Source: Nonomuraea soli (lineage in GTDB: Bacteria > Actinomycetota > Actinomycetes > Streptosporangiales > Streptosporangiaceae). Taken from it: a DNA stretch of 64,000 nt. Numbering within the stretch: the stretch's first letter is position 1; every line of letters starts with the position of its first letter. Under the pieces are notes generated by a model. The model was not told the origin of the DNA and searched no databases. It was given only the letters and a program-made list of their open reading frames with translations. Where the stretch lies: NCBI RefSeq assembly GCF_013761175.1, contig NZ_JACDUR010000005.1, positions 840,970 to 904,969 of the forward strand. The letters run 5' to 3'. Both the position numbers and the translations under genes were made by a program. This document shows, piece by piece, positions 1 through 7,959 of this stretch.

Positions 1-2
1 CG

Positions 3-758
3 CGGCGGGTGCGCCTGACCGCCGTGGGCGAGCAGCTCCACGCCGGCCTGCGCCCCGCCTACGACCTCACCAGGCAGGTGATCGCCGAGGCCGTCGCCGC
101 GGGCCGCGACAGCGAGAGCGTCCTGCGTGTCGGCATGCTGCCCAGCAACTCCTACGATTTGCGCCCGTACTGGGAGGCCTTCCGTTCACGTCACCCGCGA
201 TGGCGGCTGCAGATCCGGCACAACCCGTTCATCGACGCCTTCGCCGCCCTGCGCGCAGGCGAGATCGACGTCCTGGTCGCCTGGCTGCCCGTGGAGGAGC
301 CCGACCTCACCGTCGGGCCGGTCCTGTTCGCCGAACCCCGCGTGATCCTGGCCTCCCCCGACCACGAACTCACCCGCCGCGGCGGCCCGGTCTCCATGGA
401 GGTACTGGGGGACTTTCCCGTGCTCGACGGGCGGCTGGACGGCCGGCGCAACATCCCGGCCTACTGGGAGGACTCGCTCACGCCGTTCTACACGCCCCGT
501 GGCAGGGCCGTGGAGCGCAGCGTCTCCACCGTCGCGACGCTGGAGGACATCTTCACGCTGGTGGGCACGGGTCAGGCCGTCCAGCCGCTCACCGCGCACG
601 CCGCGCGTTTCCACTCCCGGCCGGACATCGCCTACCTGCCGGTCTCCGACCCGTCGGTGGTGCGGTGGGGGCTCGTCTGGCGCAGCGCCGCCGAGTCGGC
701 GGCCATCCGCGCCCTGGCCCGCGTGGTCAGGGACCTCGGGCCGCTGGGCGAGGTCTGA
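3..758 (+). CDS. LysR-family transcriptional regulator, 5' part outside the window
   Basis: The open frame enters from the left edge, so the N-terminal helix-turn-helix is missing. The first visible residues (RRVRLTAVGEQL) look like the wing of a LysR HTH followed by the linker helix. The remaining roughly 230 residues fit the LysR effector-binding domain: a first beta strand at 'VLRVGMLP', then 'RAGEIDVLVAW' and a second subdomain beginning near 'ASPDHEL'. A GTG at base 9 could be taken as a start, but the homology clearly continues upstream of it. The inducer and targets cannot be told because the neighbouring gene on the left is not visible. The gene ends just before a 25-bp tandem repeat. 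Confidence 0.85.
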   Translation, partial: RRVRLTAVGEQLHAGLRPAYDLTRQVIAEAVAAGRDSESVLRVGMLPSNSYDLRPYWEAFRSRHPRWRLQIRHNPFIDAFAALRAGEIDVLVAWLPVEEPDLTVGPVLFAEPRVILASPDHELTRRGGPVSMEVLGDFPVLDGRLDGRRNIPAYWEDSLTPFYTPRGRAVERSVSTVATLEDIFTLVGTGQAVQPLTAHAARFHSRPDIAYLPVSDPSVVRWGLVWRSAAESAAIRALARVVRDLGPLGEV

Positions 759-763
759 GCCGT

Positions 764-813
764 GCGGTTCTCTGTGGGTCAGCGCCGGGCGGTTTTCTGT
801 GGGTCAGCGCCGG
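764..813. repeat. 25-bp tandem duplication at the 3' end of the ROK gene
   Basis: Bases 764-788 and 789-813 are two adjacent 25-bp copies differing only at position 770/795 (c versus t), followed by four more bases of a third copy. The right copy contains the stop codon and last codons of the ROK gene, so the left copy is a duplicate of that gene end placed outside it. It looks like a recent slippage or microhomology duplication. Confidence 0.9.
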
Positions 814-2015
814 GCGGCCATGTGGTCGAGTGGGTTGGCCAGCAGCTCGGCGAAAGCCAGCTCGGCCGCGCCCGCGAGCGTCGTGTCGTCGCCCAGCCCC
901 GATACGGCCAGCATCACCCTCTCCCGCGCCACGGGCAGCACGTGGGCGTCGATCCTGGCCTGCACCTGCGGCGCCACCCCCGGATACAGATCACGCAACA
1001 TACCGCCGAAGATCACCAGCGCGGGGTTGAAGAGGTTGATCAGGTTGACCACGCCCACCCCCAGCCAGTCCCCGATCCGCGCCAGAGCGGCCCGGGCCGG
1101 CTCGTCACCGGCCCCCGCCAGGGCGACCACCGCCCTGATGCCGTCGCGCCCGACCAGCTCCCCGGCGCGGCCCGCGTAGTCGAGCAGCGCCTCCTCCCCC
1201 ACCTCGGCCTCCAGGCAGCCGCGCGAGCCGCACAGGCACGGCCGCCCCCGCACCGGGTTGACGACCATGTGGCCCAGCTCGCAGCCGTACCCGCCGTCGC
1301 CGTCGAGCAGCTTGCCGCCCGCGATGATGCCGCCGCCCACGCCGACGTCGCCGTGCAGGTAGATGAGGTTGTCGACCGTCGCACCCGCGCCCCTGACGTG
1401 CTCGGCGACCGCTCCCAGATGCGCCTCGTTGCCCACCGACACGGTCAGGCCCAGGCCCAGCTCGGCTGCCAGCTCGGAGCCGAAGGCCTGGTCGACCCAG
1501 CCCAGCTGCGGGCCGTACCTGACCATGCCGTCTGCCCGCCTGATCAGGCCGCAGTAGGAGGCGCCCACGCCGACGCACGTCGTGCCGGAACCGGCCTCGG
1601 CGACCAGCTCGCGGCCGAACGCGGCCAGCACGCCGACCACGTCCTGGAGGTCCACGCCCGCCCTGGTCCGCACGGACTCACGCCGGGCCAGGATCGTCCC
1701 GCCCAGGCCCACCCTGGCCGCCACCAGGCGGTCGACAGCCACATCGAACGCCAAGCCGTACAACTTCTCCGGCTCGGGCATCACCATGATCGACGGGCGG
1801 CCGGCGCGCCCCCAGTCGGTGGGCACCGCCTCACGCACCAGGCCCGCCGAGACGAGCTCGGCGGTCAGGTCCATGATCGTGCTGCGGTTGAGCCCCATGC
1901 GGGTGCTCAGCGCGGCGCGGGACAGCGGGCCGCCTTCGTGCACCCTGCGCAGCACCTCGCCGAGGTTGCGCCGCCGTAGTTGCTCCTGGGTGCGTGTGGC
2001 TCCGCCCGTCCTCAC
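804..2015 (-). CDS. ROK-family transcriptional regulator / sugar kinase homologue
   Basis: This 403-residue protein has the NagC/XylR-type ROK regulator layout. An N-terminal winged HTH (about residues 10-75, 'LSRAALSTRMGLNRSTIMDLTAEL') is followed by an actin-like ROK fold. The ROK zinc signature is intact in 'CLCGSRGCLE', and 'GDVGVGGGII' matches the phosphate-binding part. Such proteins usually repress sugar-use operons and release DNA on binding a sugar. No sugar operon touches it here, so the target is unknown. The GTG start has no Shine-Dalgarno sequence; a -10-like TACCGT sits exactly 6 nt upstream, which suggests a leaderless mRNA. Confidence 0.9.
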   Translation of the reverse strand: MRTGGATRTQEQLRRRNLGEVLRRVHEGGPLSRAALSTRMGLNRSTIMDLTAELVSAGLVREAVPTDWGRAGRPSIMVMPEPEKLYGLAFDVAVDRLVAARVGLGGTILARRESVRTRAGVDLQDVVGVLAAFGRELVAEAGSGTTCVGVGASYCGLIRRADGMVRYGPQLGWVDQAFGSELAAELGLGLTVSVGNEAHLGAVAEHVRGAGATVDNLIYLHGDVGVGGGIIAGGKLLDGDGGYGCELGHMVVNPVRGRPCLCGSRGCLEAEVGEEALLDYAGRAGELVGRDGIRAVVALAGAGDEPARAALARIGDWLGVGVVNLINLFNPALVIFGGMLRDLYPGVAPQVQARIDAHVLPVARERVMLAVSGLGDDTTLAGAAELAFAELLANPLDHMAARR

Positions 2016-2021
2016 GCGTCC

Positions 2022-2027
2022 ACGGTA
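2022..2027 (-). promoter_or_regulatory. -10-like TACCGT placed for a leaderless ROK transcript
   Basis: On the minus strand TACCGT is followed by 6 nt and then the GTG start of the ROK gene. No convincing -35 element was found at 17 or 18 nt spacing, and there is no ribosome binding site. Confidence 0.35.
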
Positions 2028-2099
2028 TGCCAGTCACGCGCCAGGACGCGAGGCGGCTTTGCCGTAGGGGGTACTCAGGCAGGGCCGCCCGAGGGCCCG

Positions 2100-2290
2100 C
2101 CGCTCATCGCCCTCGGCTACAAGCATCTCCAGAACAGACACAGCGGCATGTGCCTGGGGTGAGCATGGGCAGCGCGGCCGACCGCGCGTGGGCCGTCGTC
2201 GACCTGCGGAACGGCTATGCCCGGCTCATCGTGAAGCACAGCGGGCAGTGCCTGGAGGTCAACCCTGCCACTTCGAGAGCACGTGCCTGA
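2100..2290 (+). pseudogene. decayed ricin-type beta-trefoil lectin fragment
   Basis: Plus-strand translation gives two short stretches typical of RICIN/CBM13 repeats: 'YKHLQNRHSGMCLGV' in one frame and, after a -1/+2 shift near base 2160, 'ARLIVKHSGQCLEV' in another. Each resembles the 'NxxSGkCLdV' core that binds sugar. There is no start codon with a ribosome binding site, no remainder of the trefoil and a stop between the halves, so this is read as a remnant of a secreted carbohydrate-binding protein. The rest of the 2016-2258 gap shows no other gene. Confidence 0.6.
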
Positions 2291-3200
2291 CCCACTCCGA
2301 GTCATCGACCTGCAGAACGCCGGGTATGTCAGCGCCCGGCTGACTGTAGACGTCGGAGGTGAAGTACGCCGTACCGGGGTTCCGCAGCTTCACCTTCGCG
2401 TTCATCGGCGGCCCGATGGCCTCGGCCCCACGGTAGGCCGCGTAGTCCGGCCAGGCGAACTTGGAGACCTTCAGCTTGAGGGTGTCCAGGTACTTCTCGG
2501 TATCCGGGTCCAGGTTGCCCAGCTTGAAGGCGACGGTGAGCGTCTTCTCCGGGCCGACGGTGACCCGCTTTTCCGCCGAGCTGTGCTGGCCCTGGCGGTC
2601 GCGCCTTGACGACAGCCCACACAACTCGATGTACACCTCCTTCAGATGCGGCCCCCAGGTGTCCAGCTCGTCCGGCTCCTGTGGCACGAGGTATCGGTAT
2701 CCGGCATCGACGAACATGTCCACTAGCAGGCTGAGCATGGTCTCGCGGTCGCCGGCGCGGCCGAAGCTCGCGAACACCTGGGCGACAGAGCCGACCGTGC
2801 GCCACCAGGCCAAGGAGCCTTTCCCCTCGATCTCGCGAAACGACACCCTGAACTCGGTCCATGGCCCGCTGTTCCCCATCGCGGTTTGCTCCGGCCCGAG
2901 CAGCTTGGTCACCTGTTTGTACGAGTGCACGATCGGCGGTGCCTCCGGCTCGGGTGACGGACCCGGCCGGGATAACGCGGCCGTGCTCAGTGCCGCGGTC
3001 GGGGTGGCGTCCTGATGGAGGACTCCCCTCTGGGTGTCCGACAGAACGCTGTCGATGTCGCCCCAGTCGTCGTCCTTGTGGCCGAGTCCTTGTCTGTACG
3101 GCGAGCCCCCAAGGGCACGATAACCGCCGCTCCGCAGGAATTCGACGCGCCGACCGAACCTTGCCAGGGAACGCCCCCGCCCAGGATCAGGACGCTCCAC
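2259..3200 (-). CDS. hypothetical protein, start uncertain
   Basis: I do not recognise this protein. The open frame gives up to 313 residues. About residues 1-85 are charged and proline-rich and may not all be translated. Residues from about 90 onward ('IVHSYKQVTKLLG' to the end) look like an ordered soluble alpha/beta domain with many aromatic residues. No signal peptide, membrane segment or catalytic motif is evident. The GTG at 3200 has no ribosome binding site, and a second reading frame over 2987-3202 is also open and hydrophobic at its start, so the true N terminus, or even a frameshift there, cannot be resolved. It lies 66 bp downstream of the methyltransferase gene in the same direction. 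Confidence 0.55.
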   Translation of the reverse strand: MERPDPGRGRSLARFGRRVEFLRSGGYRALGGSPYRQGLGHKDDDWGDIDSVLSDTQRGVLHQDATPTAALSTAALSRPGPSPEPEAPPIVHSYKQVTKLLGPEQTAMGNSGPWTEFRVSFREIEGKGSLAWWRTVGSVAQVFASFGRAGDRETMLSLLVDMFVDAGYRYLVPQEPDELDTWGPHLKEVYIELCGLSSRRDRQGQHSSAEKRVTVGPEKTLTVAFKLGNLDPDTEKYLDTLKLKVSKFAWPDYAAYRGAEAIGPPMNAKVKLRNPGTAYFTSDVYSQPGADIPGVLQVDDSEWVRHVLSKWQG

Positions 3201-3266
3201 ACGTCGTCGGGAGTGGTCTCCGTCCCCCCGGCCGGCAGGGCCTGTGCCGCCCGTCGCGAGGCGACG

Positions 3267-4076
3267 TCAGGTCAGCCTGGCCCACGCGCCGACGAGCGTC
3301 GGGAAGACGGTGACGGCGTCGACCTCGCGCATGGCGGCCTCGATGCGGCCCGGCAGCGTGTCCAGGTCCACCTCGGCGGCCGAGGCCACGCCCGTCTTCT
3401 CGATCAACGGCATCAGCGCCGAGACGATCCCGGCGAGCGATCGCGCGCCGTCCTCGGGCGAGACGTAGACCTGCAGGCCCAGGATCTCGGGGTCGAGCCC
3501 GGCCTTCCGCAGCACCCTGTCGAGGCGGGTGCCCAGCGCCGGGTCCATGCCTCCGCGACGGAACGCCTCCACCATCCAGGCCAGTGCCGTACCCACCAGC
3601 GGGATGGCCGGCTCCGCGCGGGCGGCCACCATGTCGTACTCCATGGCGACGTAGATCCCACCGGGCGCCAGCGCCCGCAGGTGGTGCTCGATGACGGCGG
3701 GCGCGTCCGCGCAGTACAGGAGGATGAGCCTGCCGACCACCGCGTCGAACCGCCCGCCGCTCCACTCGCGCACGTCGCCCCGCTCGAACGTCGTGTTGCC
3801 GAGCCCCCGCTCGGCCGCCCTGCGCCTGGCCAGCGCCAGCGCCCTGTCCTCCAGGTCCACGCCCACGACCTGGCCGCTCTCGCCGACGATCTCGGCGGCG
3901 GTCAGCGCCACGTCGCCCGCGCCCGTGCCGAGGTCGAGCACCCGCATACCGGGCCGCAACCCGGCCAGGCCGAGGATGGCCCCGGTGGCGGGGGCGAGCA
4001 TGCGCGCCTGGTGTTCCAGGCGGTCGAGCTCGGGGTCGTCGTGGCCCAGGACGTAGGCCCGCTTGCTTGTCGTCAT
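3267..4076 (-). CDS. SAM-dependent methyltransferase (class I)
   Basis: The protein has 269 residues. Motif I of the Rossmann-type methyltransferase fold is clear ('VLDLGTGAGDVAL', about residues 45-57), followed by the acidic end of strand 2 ('VVGVDLEDRAL') and the post-motif region 'FDAVVGRLILLY'. The family methylates small molecules such as quinones or secondary metabolites; the substrate cannot be read from sequence. An ATG at 4076 was preferred over the longer frame to 4268 because AGGAGG lies at the right distance upstream and the extra residues look like noncoding translation. Confidence 0.85.
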   Translation of the reverse strand: MTTSKRAYVLGHDDPELDRLEHQARMLAPATGAILGLAGLRPGMRVLDLGTGAGDVALTAAEIVGESGQVVGVDLEDRALALARRRAAERGLGNTTFERGDVREWSGGRFDAVVGRLILLYCADAPAVIEHHLRALAPGGIYVAMEYDMVAARAEPAIPLVGTALAWMVEAFRRGGMDPALGTRLDRVLRKAGLDPEILGLQVYVSPEDGARSLAGIVSALMPLIEKTGVASAAEVDLDTLPGRIEAAMREVDAVTVFPTLVGAWARLT

Positions 4077-4201
4077 TTCCCTGCCTCCTCTGGGCCCCTC
4101 GGCCGGAGCCGACGGTAGGCGGGGAGGCGGTCGGGTTCCACGTATTCCTACGCACAGCGCGGTTTGCGGGGCCCGACTGCCGGGAGCATAGACTTCCAAG
4201 C

Positions 4202-4229
4202 GAGATAGTATCGCTGTTGGAACTATCTC
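4202..4229. promoter_or_regulatory. inverted repeat in front of the DUF234 ATPase gene
   Basis: GAGATAGT (4202-4209) and ACTATCTC (4222-4229) form a perfect 8-bp inverted repeat with a 12-nt centre, ending 12 nt before the GTG start. It is AT-rich relative to its surroundings. It could be an operator overlapping the promoter or a hairpin in the 5' leader; the sequence alone does not decide. Confidence 0.5.
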
Positions 4230-4241
4230 AAGGGAGCCCAA

Positions 4242-5642
4242 GTGAGCGACTTCGTCGGTAGAGCACACGAGCTCAGCGCCCTCACCGGCCTCCTTGAACG
4301 AGTGGCGGCCGGCATCGGCACGGCCCGCCCCGGACGTTGCCTGCTCATGCGCGGCCGCCGCCGCATCGGCAAGTCCGCCCTCGCCGAGGAATTCATCAGA
4401 CGAAGCGGCGTCCCGTCGCTCTTCTACACCTCCGCACGCGAGTCGCCGGAAGCGGAACTGTCACAGCTGCTGGAGGCCGTGGCCGCCTCCGACCTGCCGG
4501 AGCGCGAGGCGTTCACGCAGGTCGCCCCCGCCAGCTGGTCCGGGGCCCTCCAGCACCTCGCGTCGGCGCTGCCCGACGACAGGCCCTCCATCGTGGTCAT
4601 GGACGAGATCCCGTACCTGATGGAACGCGTCGACGCCTTCGAAGGGGTGCTCCAGCGAGCCTGGGACCGGGCGCTGTCACGCAAGCCCGTCCTGCTCCTG
4701 CTGATCGGCTCGGACCTGTCCATGATGGAGGCGCTGAACAGCTACGAACGCCCCTTCCACCAGCGGGGCACGCAGATGGTGGTGGGACCGCTCAACCCGG
4801 CCGAGATCCAGCACATGCTCGGCCTGGGAGCAGCGGAGGCATTCGACGCCGCCCTGGTGACGGGTGGCCTACCGCTGATCTGCGGCGAATGGCGCAGAGG
4901 TCAGGGCCTGTGGGAGTTCCTCCACGACTCGCTGACGGACCCCATCTCCGCCCTCCGGGTCTCCGCCGAACTGTCACTGTCGGCGGAGTTCCCACCGGAG
5001 GCGCAGGCACGGGAGGTGCTGCACGCGATCGGCGCGGGAGAACGATCCTTCGTCAACATCGCCAGAGCGTCCGGAGGAATCGCTCACAGCACCCTCACCC
5101 GCGCGACCGCCGTACTGACCGCCAAGGGCATCGTCTCAGCGGACCTCCCCGTCTCCCTGCGGCCCTCCAAAGAACGCCGTTACCGGATCACCGATGCCTA
5201 CCTGCGCTTCTGGCTGCACTTCCTCCGGCCGCACCTGGCCGAGATCGAGCGCCGACGCGGAGACCTGACGCTCCGGCGCATCGCCTCCCAGTGGAGCAGT
5301 TGGCGTGGCCGAGCGGTCGAACCGTTGATCAGGGAGGCCGTGGCGCGCCTGGCTCCCGATGCCGGTGTCGTCGGCTCGTACTGGACGCGGAGCAACGAGG
5401 TGGAGATCGACATCGTGGGCGCCGATCGCGGGCCCATCGCGAAGGAGCTGACGTTCGTCGGGTCGATCAAGTGGCTGGAGAGCGCCTTCGACCGCCATGA
5501 CTTCGCCGCACTCGCGGCACATCGGGCGGCGTTGACCGATCAGGCGGTGCCTCTCATGGGAGTGTCGCGTGGGGGGTTCTCCTGTGACGGCCTGGACGTC
5601 GTCTACGGAGCCGAGGAACTGCTGCGGGCGTGGGAGCGCTAG
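4242..5642 (+). CDS. AAA-type ATPase with C-terminal DUF234 nuclease-like domain
   Basis: The 466-residue protein belongs to the 'archaeal ATPase' STAND-like family that is scattered in bacteria. Walker A is 'GRRRIGKSAL' (about residues 38-47) and Walker B is 'IVVMDEIPYL' (about 122-131). A winged-helix region follows ('FVNIARASGGIAHSTLTRATAVL'-like, about 275-300). The C terminus resembles DUF234, with 'NEVEIDIV' fitting the E-x-D core of the restriction-endonuclease fold, so it may cut or bind DNA. Start GTG 4242 has an AAGGGAG ribosome binding site. The gene stands alone; biological role is unknown, with defence or mobile-element functions among the possibilities. Confidence 0.8.
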   Translation: MSDFVGRAHELSALTGLLERVAAGIGTARPGRCLLMRGRRRIGKSALAEEFIRRSGVPSLFYTSARESPEAELSQLLEAVAASDLPEREAFTQVAPASWSGALQHLASALPDDRPSIVVMDEIPYLMERVDAFEGVLQRAWDRALSRKPVLLLLIGSDLSMMEALNSYERPFHQRGTQMVVGPLNPAEIQHMLGLGAAEAFDAALVTGGLPLICGEWRRGQGLWEFLHDSLTDPISALRVSAELSLSAEFPPEAQAREVLHAIGAGERSFVNIARASGGIAHSTLTRATAVLTAKGIVSADLPVSLRPSKERRYRITDAYLRFWLHFLRPHLAEIERRRGDLTLRRIASQWSSWRGRAVEPLIREAVARLAPDAGVVGSYWTRSNEVEIDIVGADRGPIAKELTFVGSIKWLESAFDRHDFAALAAHRAALTDQAVPLMGVSRGGFSCDGLDVVYGAEELLRAWER

Positions 5643-5657
5643 GTTGCGCTGTTGCGC

Positions 5658-5681
5658 TCCCAGGCACCTTCCGCCCTGGGA
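5658..5681 (+). terminator. possible hairpin terminator after the ATPase gene
   Basis: TCCCAGG (5658-5664) and CCTGGGA (5675-5681) form a 7-bp stem with a 10-nt loop, 15 nt after the ATPase stop codon. There is no U-rich tail, so the call is tentative. Confidence 0.35.
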
Positions 5682-5744
5682 CGGCGCTGCCGTCTCGTTG
5701 CCTAAACTGCTGGCTCGTTCCCCGTTCGACCAAAGGACTGAGCC

Positions 5745-6044
5745 GTGCCTGATCGACCTGAGATCGTCTGCATCTGCGGCTCTACCCGATTCGTGGACGA
5801 GATGCGTGCGGCGAACCGTGATCTGACCTTCGCCGGAGTCATCGTCGTCGCGCCGGGCGAAGCGGACGAGCCGATCACCAGCGAGCAGAAGGCCGCGCTG
5901 GATGCCCTCCACCTGCGCAAGATCGACCTGGCTGACCGGGTCCTGGTCGTCAACCCCGGCGGGTATGTCGGCGAGTCCACGAGCAGGGAGATCGCATACG
6001 CCCGCGCCACGGGCAAGCCGATCTCGTTCACCGATCCCGTCTGA
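5745..6044 (+). CDS. nucleoside 2-deoxyribosyltransferase-like small protein
   Basis: The 99-residue protein starts with 'EIVCICGSTRF', the glycine-serine loop found in nucleoside 2-deoxyribosyltransferase-like and DUF4406 proteins. It also has the second conserved piece 'NPGGYVGESTSREIAYA' (about residues 70-86), where the Glu/Ser region contacts the ribose. It is about the length of one Rossmann-like domain. Related proteins cleave or transfer N-glycosidic bonds of nucleosides, but many homologues are uncharacterised. GTG 5745 has AAAGGA upstream. It follows the ATPase gene by about 100 bp with a possible terminator between, so co-expression is not established. Confidence 0.7.
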   Translation: MPDRPEIVCICGSTRFVDEMRAANRDLTFAGVIVVAPGEADEPITSEQKAALDALHLRKIDLADRVLVVNPGGYVGESTSREIAYARATGKPISFTDPV

Positions 6045-6207
6045 CCGGTAGACGCTTCGAAGCGTGCGTTGGAGGGGCCCTCGGAGTCGGCGGCGCAGCT
6101 CCGTGAGATTGGGCTTGGGGCCAGCCTGCACCCATCGCGCCTACTTCCCAACCGGGCCAACCACCCCTCGACGGACGGGCCCGCACGCCCGAGCACCCCG
6201 GACGGGT

Positions 6208-6325
6208 TGTCGATGGCCCCCAGGCCATCGACCTCGGGGGTGTGGGGGTGGGCCGTAGGACCACCCCCACTGGACACTGCCCGAGCCCGACGCGCCGAAG
6301 GCGCCCGACCGGCGAGGCCCAAGCC
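6208..6325. repeat. 118-bp hairpin-rich repeat, copy 1
   Basis: This is the first of two direct copies with a 153-bp period. It contains its own inverted repeats, for example CGATGGCC..GGCCATCG and GTGGGGGTGG..CCACCCCCAC, so it can fold into at least two strong hairpins. It lies in a 433-bp stretch (6045-6477) with no believable gene. Confidence 0.9.
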
Positions 6326-6360
6326 GTGGAAGGGGGCAGCCTCGGGAACCACGAGCGGGG

Positions 6361-6478
6361 TGTCGATGGCCCCCAGGCCATCGACCTCGGGGGTGTGGGG
6401 GTGGGCCGAAGGACCACCCCCACTGGACACAGCCCGAGCCCGACGCGCCGAAGGCGCCCGACCGGCGAGGCCCAAGCC
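6361..6478. repeat. 118-bp hairpin-rich repeat, copy 2
   Basis: The second copy differs from the first at very few positions, for example near 6409 and 6432. Its last base touches the stop codon of gatB, so the hairpins would lie in the 3' untranslated region of the gatCAB mRNA. The spacer of 35 bp between copies (6326-6360) is unrelated to the unit. Confidence 0.9.
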
Positions 6479-7959
6479 TAGGAGAGCTTCTCCAGGATGA
6501 TCTCCCGAGCCCGCCCGGCGTCGGCCTTGCCCCGGGAGGCCTTCATCACCGCGCCCACGAGCGCCCCGACCGCCGCGACCTTCCCGCTGCGCACCTTCTC
6601 GGCCGCGTCGGTGTTGTCGGCGAGCACCTGGTCGATGATCGCCAGCAGTTCCCCTTCGTCGGCGATCTGCAGCCCGCGCTTGGCGATGACCTCGTCCGCC
6701 GAGCCCTCGCCGGCGAGGATGCCTTCGAGGGCGGCCCGGGCCAGCTTGTCGTTCAGCGATCCGGAGGCGACCAGCTCGGAGACGCGTGCCACGTCGCCCG
6801 GGGTGATGGGCAGGTCGGCGAGTGCGGTGCCCGACTCGTTGGCGCGGCGGGCCAGCTCGCCCATCCACCACTTGCGCGCGTCGGCGGCCGGGGCGCCGGC
6901 GGCGATGGTCGCCTCGACGAGGTCGATGGCGCCCGCGTTGTACATGGACTCCATGTCGTGGTCGCTGACGCTCCACTCCGACTGCAGGCGCTTGCGCTTG
7001 ACGCTCGGCAGCTCGGGCAGGGTGTCGCGGAGGGTGGCGACCCAGGTGGGGTCGGGGGCGATGGGCACCAGGTCGGGGTCGGGGAAGTAGCGGTAGTCCT
7101 GCGCTTCTTCCTTGGAGCGGCCGGAGGTGGTGGTGCCGGTGTCCTCGTGGAAGTGCCTGGTCTCCTGGATGATCTTCTCGCCGGAGGTCAGCAGGAAGGC
7201 CTGGCGCTCGATCTCGCCGCGTACGGAGCGCTCGACCGAGCGGAAGGAGTTGACGTTCTTGGTCTCGGTGCGGGTGCCCCAGGGCGCGCCGGGCTCGTTG
7301 AGCGAGACGTTGACGTCGAAGCGCATCGAGCCCTGGTCCATGCGCACGTCGGAGACGCCGAGCGAGCGCATGATCTCGCGAAGTTCGACGCCGTAGGCGC
7401 GGGCGACCTCGGGGGCCATCGCGCCGGTGCCGGTGATGGGCTTGGTGACGATCTCGACCAGCGGGATGCCCGCGCGGTTGTAGTCGACGATGGAGTAGTC
7501 GGCGCCGTGGATGCGGCCGGTGGCGCCGCCCACGTGGGTGGACTTGCCGGTGTCCTCTTCGAGGTGCACGCGCTCGATCTCGACGCGGTAGGTCTGGCCG
7601 CCCACTTCGACGTCGAGGTAGCCGTCGAAGCACAGCGGCTCGTCGTACTGCGAGATCTGGTAGTTCTTCGGCATGTCCGGATAGAAGTAGTTCTTCCGGG
7701 CGAAGCGGCACCATTCGGCGATGGAGCAGTTCAGCGCCAGGCCGATGCGGATGGTCGCCTCGATGGCGGCCTCGTTGGCCACCGGCAGCGAGCCGGGGAA
7801 GGCCAGGCAGGTCGGGCAGACCTGGGTGTTGGGCTCGGCGCCGAAGCCGGTCGCGCAGCCGCAGAACATCTTCGACGCGGTGCCGAGCTCGACGTGGGTC
7901 TCCAGGCCCAGGACGGGCTCGAAGCGCTCAAGCGCCTTGTCAAAAGCGATCACGCTCAT
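6478..7959 (-). CDS. gatB: aspartyl/glutamyl-tRNA amidotransferase subunit B
   Basis: This is the 493-residue GatB subunit of the GatCAB complex. It activates misacylated Glu-tRNA(Gln) or Asp-tRNA(Asn) with ATP and passes ammonia from GatA to make Gln-tRNA or Asn-tRNA. The catalytic cradle motif 'LGLETHVELGT' sits near residue 18, the zinc site cysteines lie in 'KMFCGCATGFG' and 'VCPTCLAFPG', and the C-terminal YqeY-like tail domain ends in 'ADAGRAREIILEKL'. The ATG overlaps the gatA stop in an ATGA, and AGGAGG precedes it. Length is normal for the family. Confidence 0.98.
   Translation of the reverse strand: MSVIAFDKALERFEPVLGLETHVELGTASKMFCGCATGFGAEPNTQVCPTCLAFPGSLPVANEAAIEATIRIGLALNCSIAEWCRFARKNYFYPDMPKNYQISQYDEPLCFDGYLDVEVGGQTYRVEIERVHLEEDTGKSTHVGGATGRIHGADYSIVDYNRAGIPLVEIVTKPITGTGAMAPEVARAYGVELREIMRSLGVSDVRMDQGSMRFDVNVSLNEPGAPWGTRTETKNVNSFRSVERSVRGEIERQAFLLTSGEKIIQETRHFHEDTGTTTSGRSKEEAQDYRYFPDPDLVPIAPDPTWVATLRDTLPELPSVKRKRLQSEWSVSDHDMESMYNAGAIDLVEATIAAGAPAADARKWWMGELARRANESGTALADLPITPGDVARVSELVASGSLNDKLARAALEGILAGEGSADEVIAKRGLQIADEGELLAIIDQVLADNTDAAEKVRSGKVAAVGALVGAVMKASRGKADAGRAREIILEKLS

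Noticed and set aside
6028..6423. Arg/Pro-rich open frames through the 118-bp repeats as a repeat-protein gene
   Set aside because: The periodic peptide comes only from the duplicated DNA, there is no ribosome binding site, and the strong hairpins point to a noncoding element.
6208..6478. CRISPR-like array
   Set aside because: Only two copies of 118 bp with a 35-bp spacer and internal palindromes; no cas genes are present in the window.
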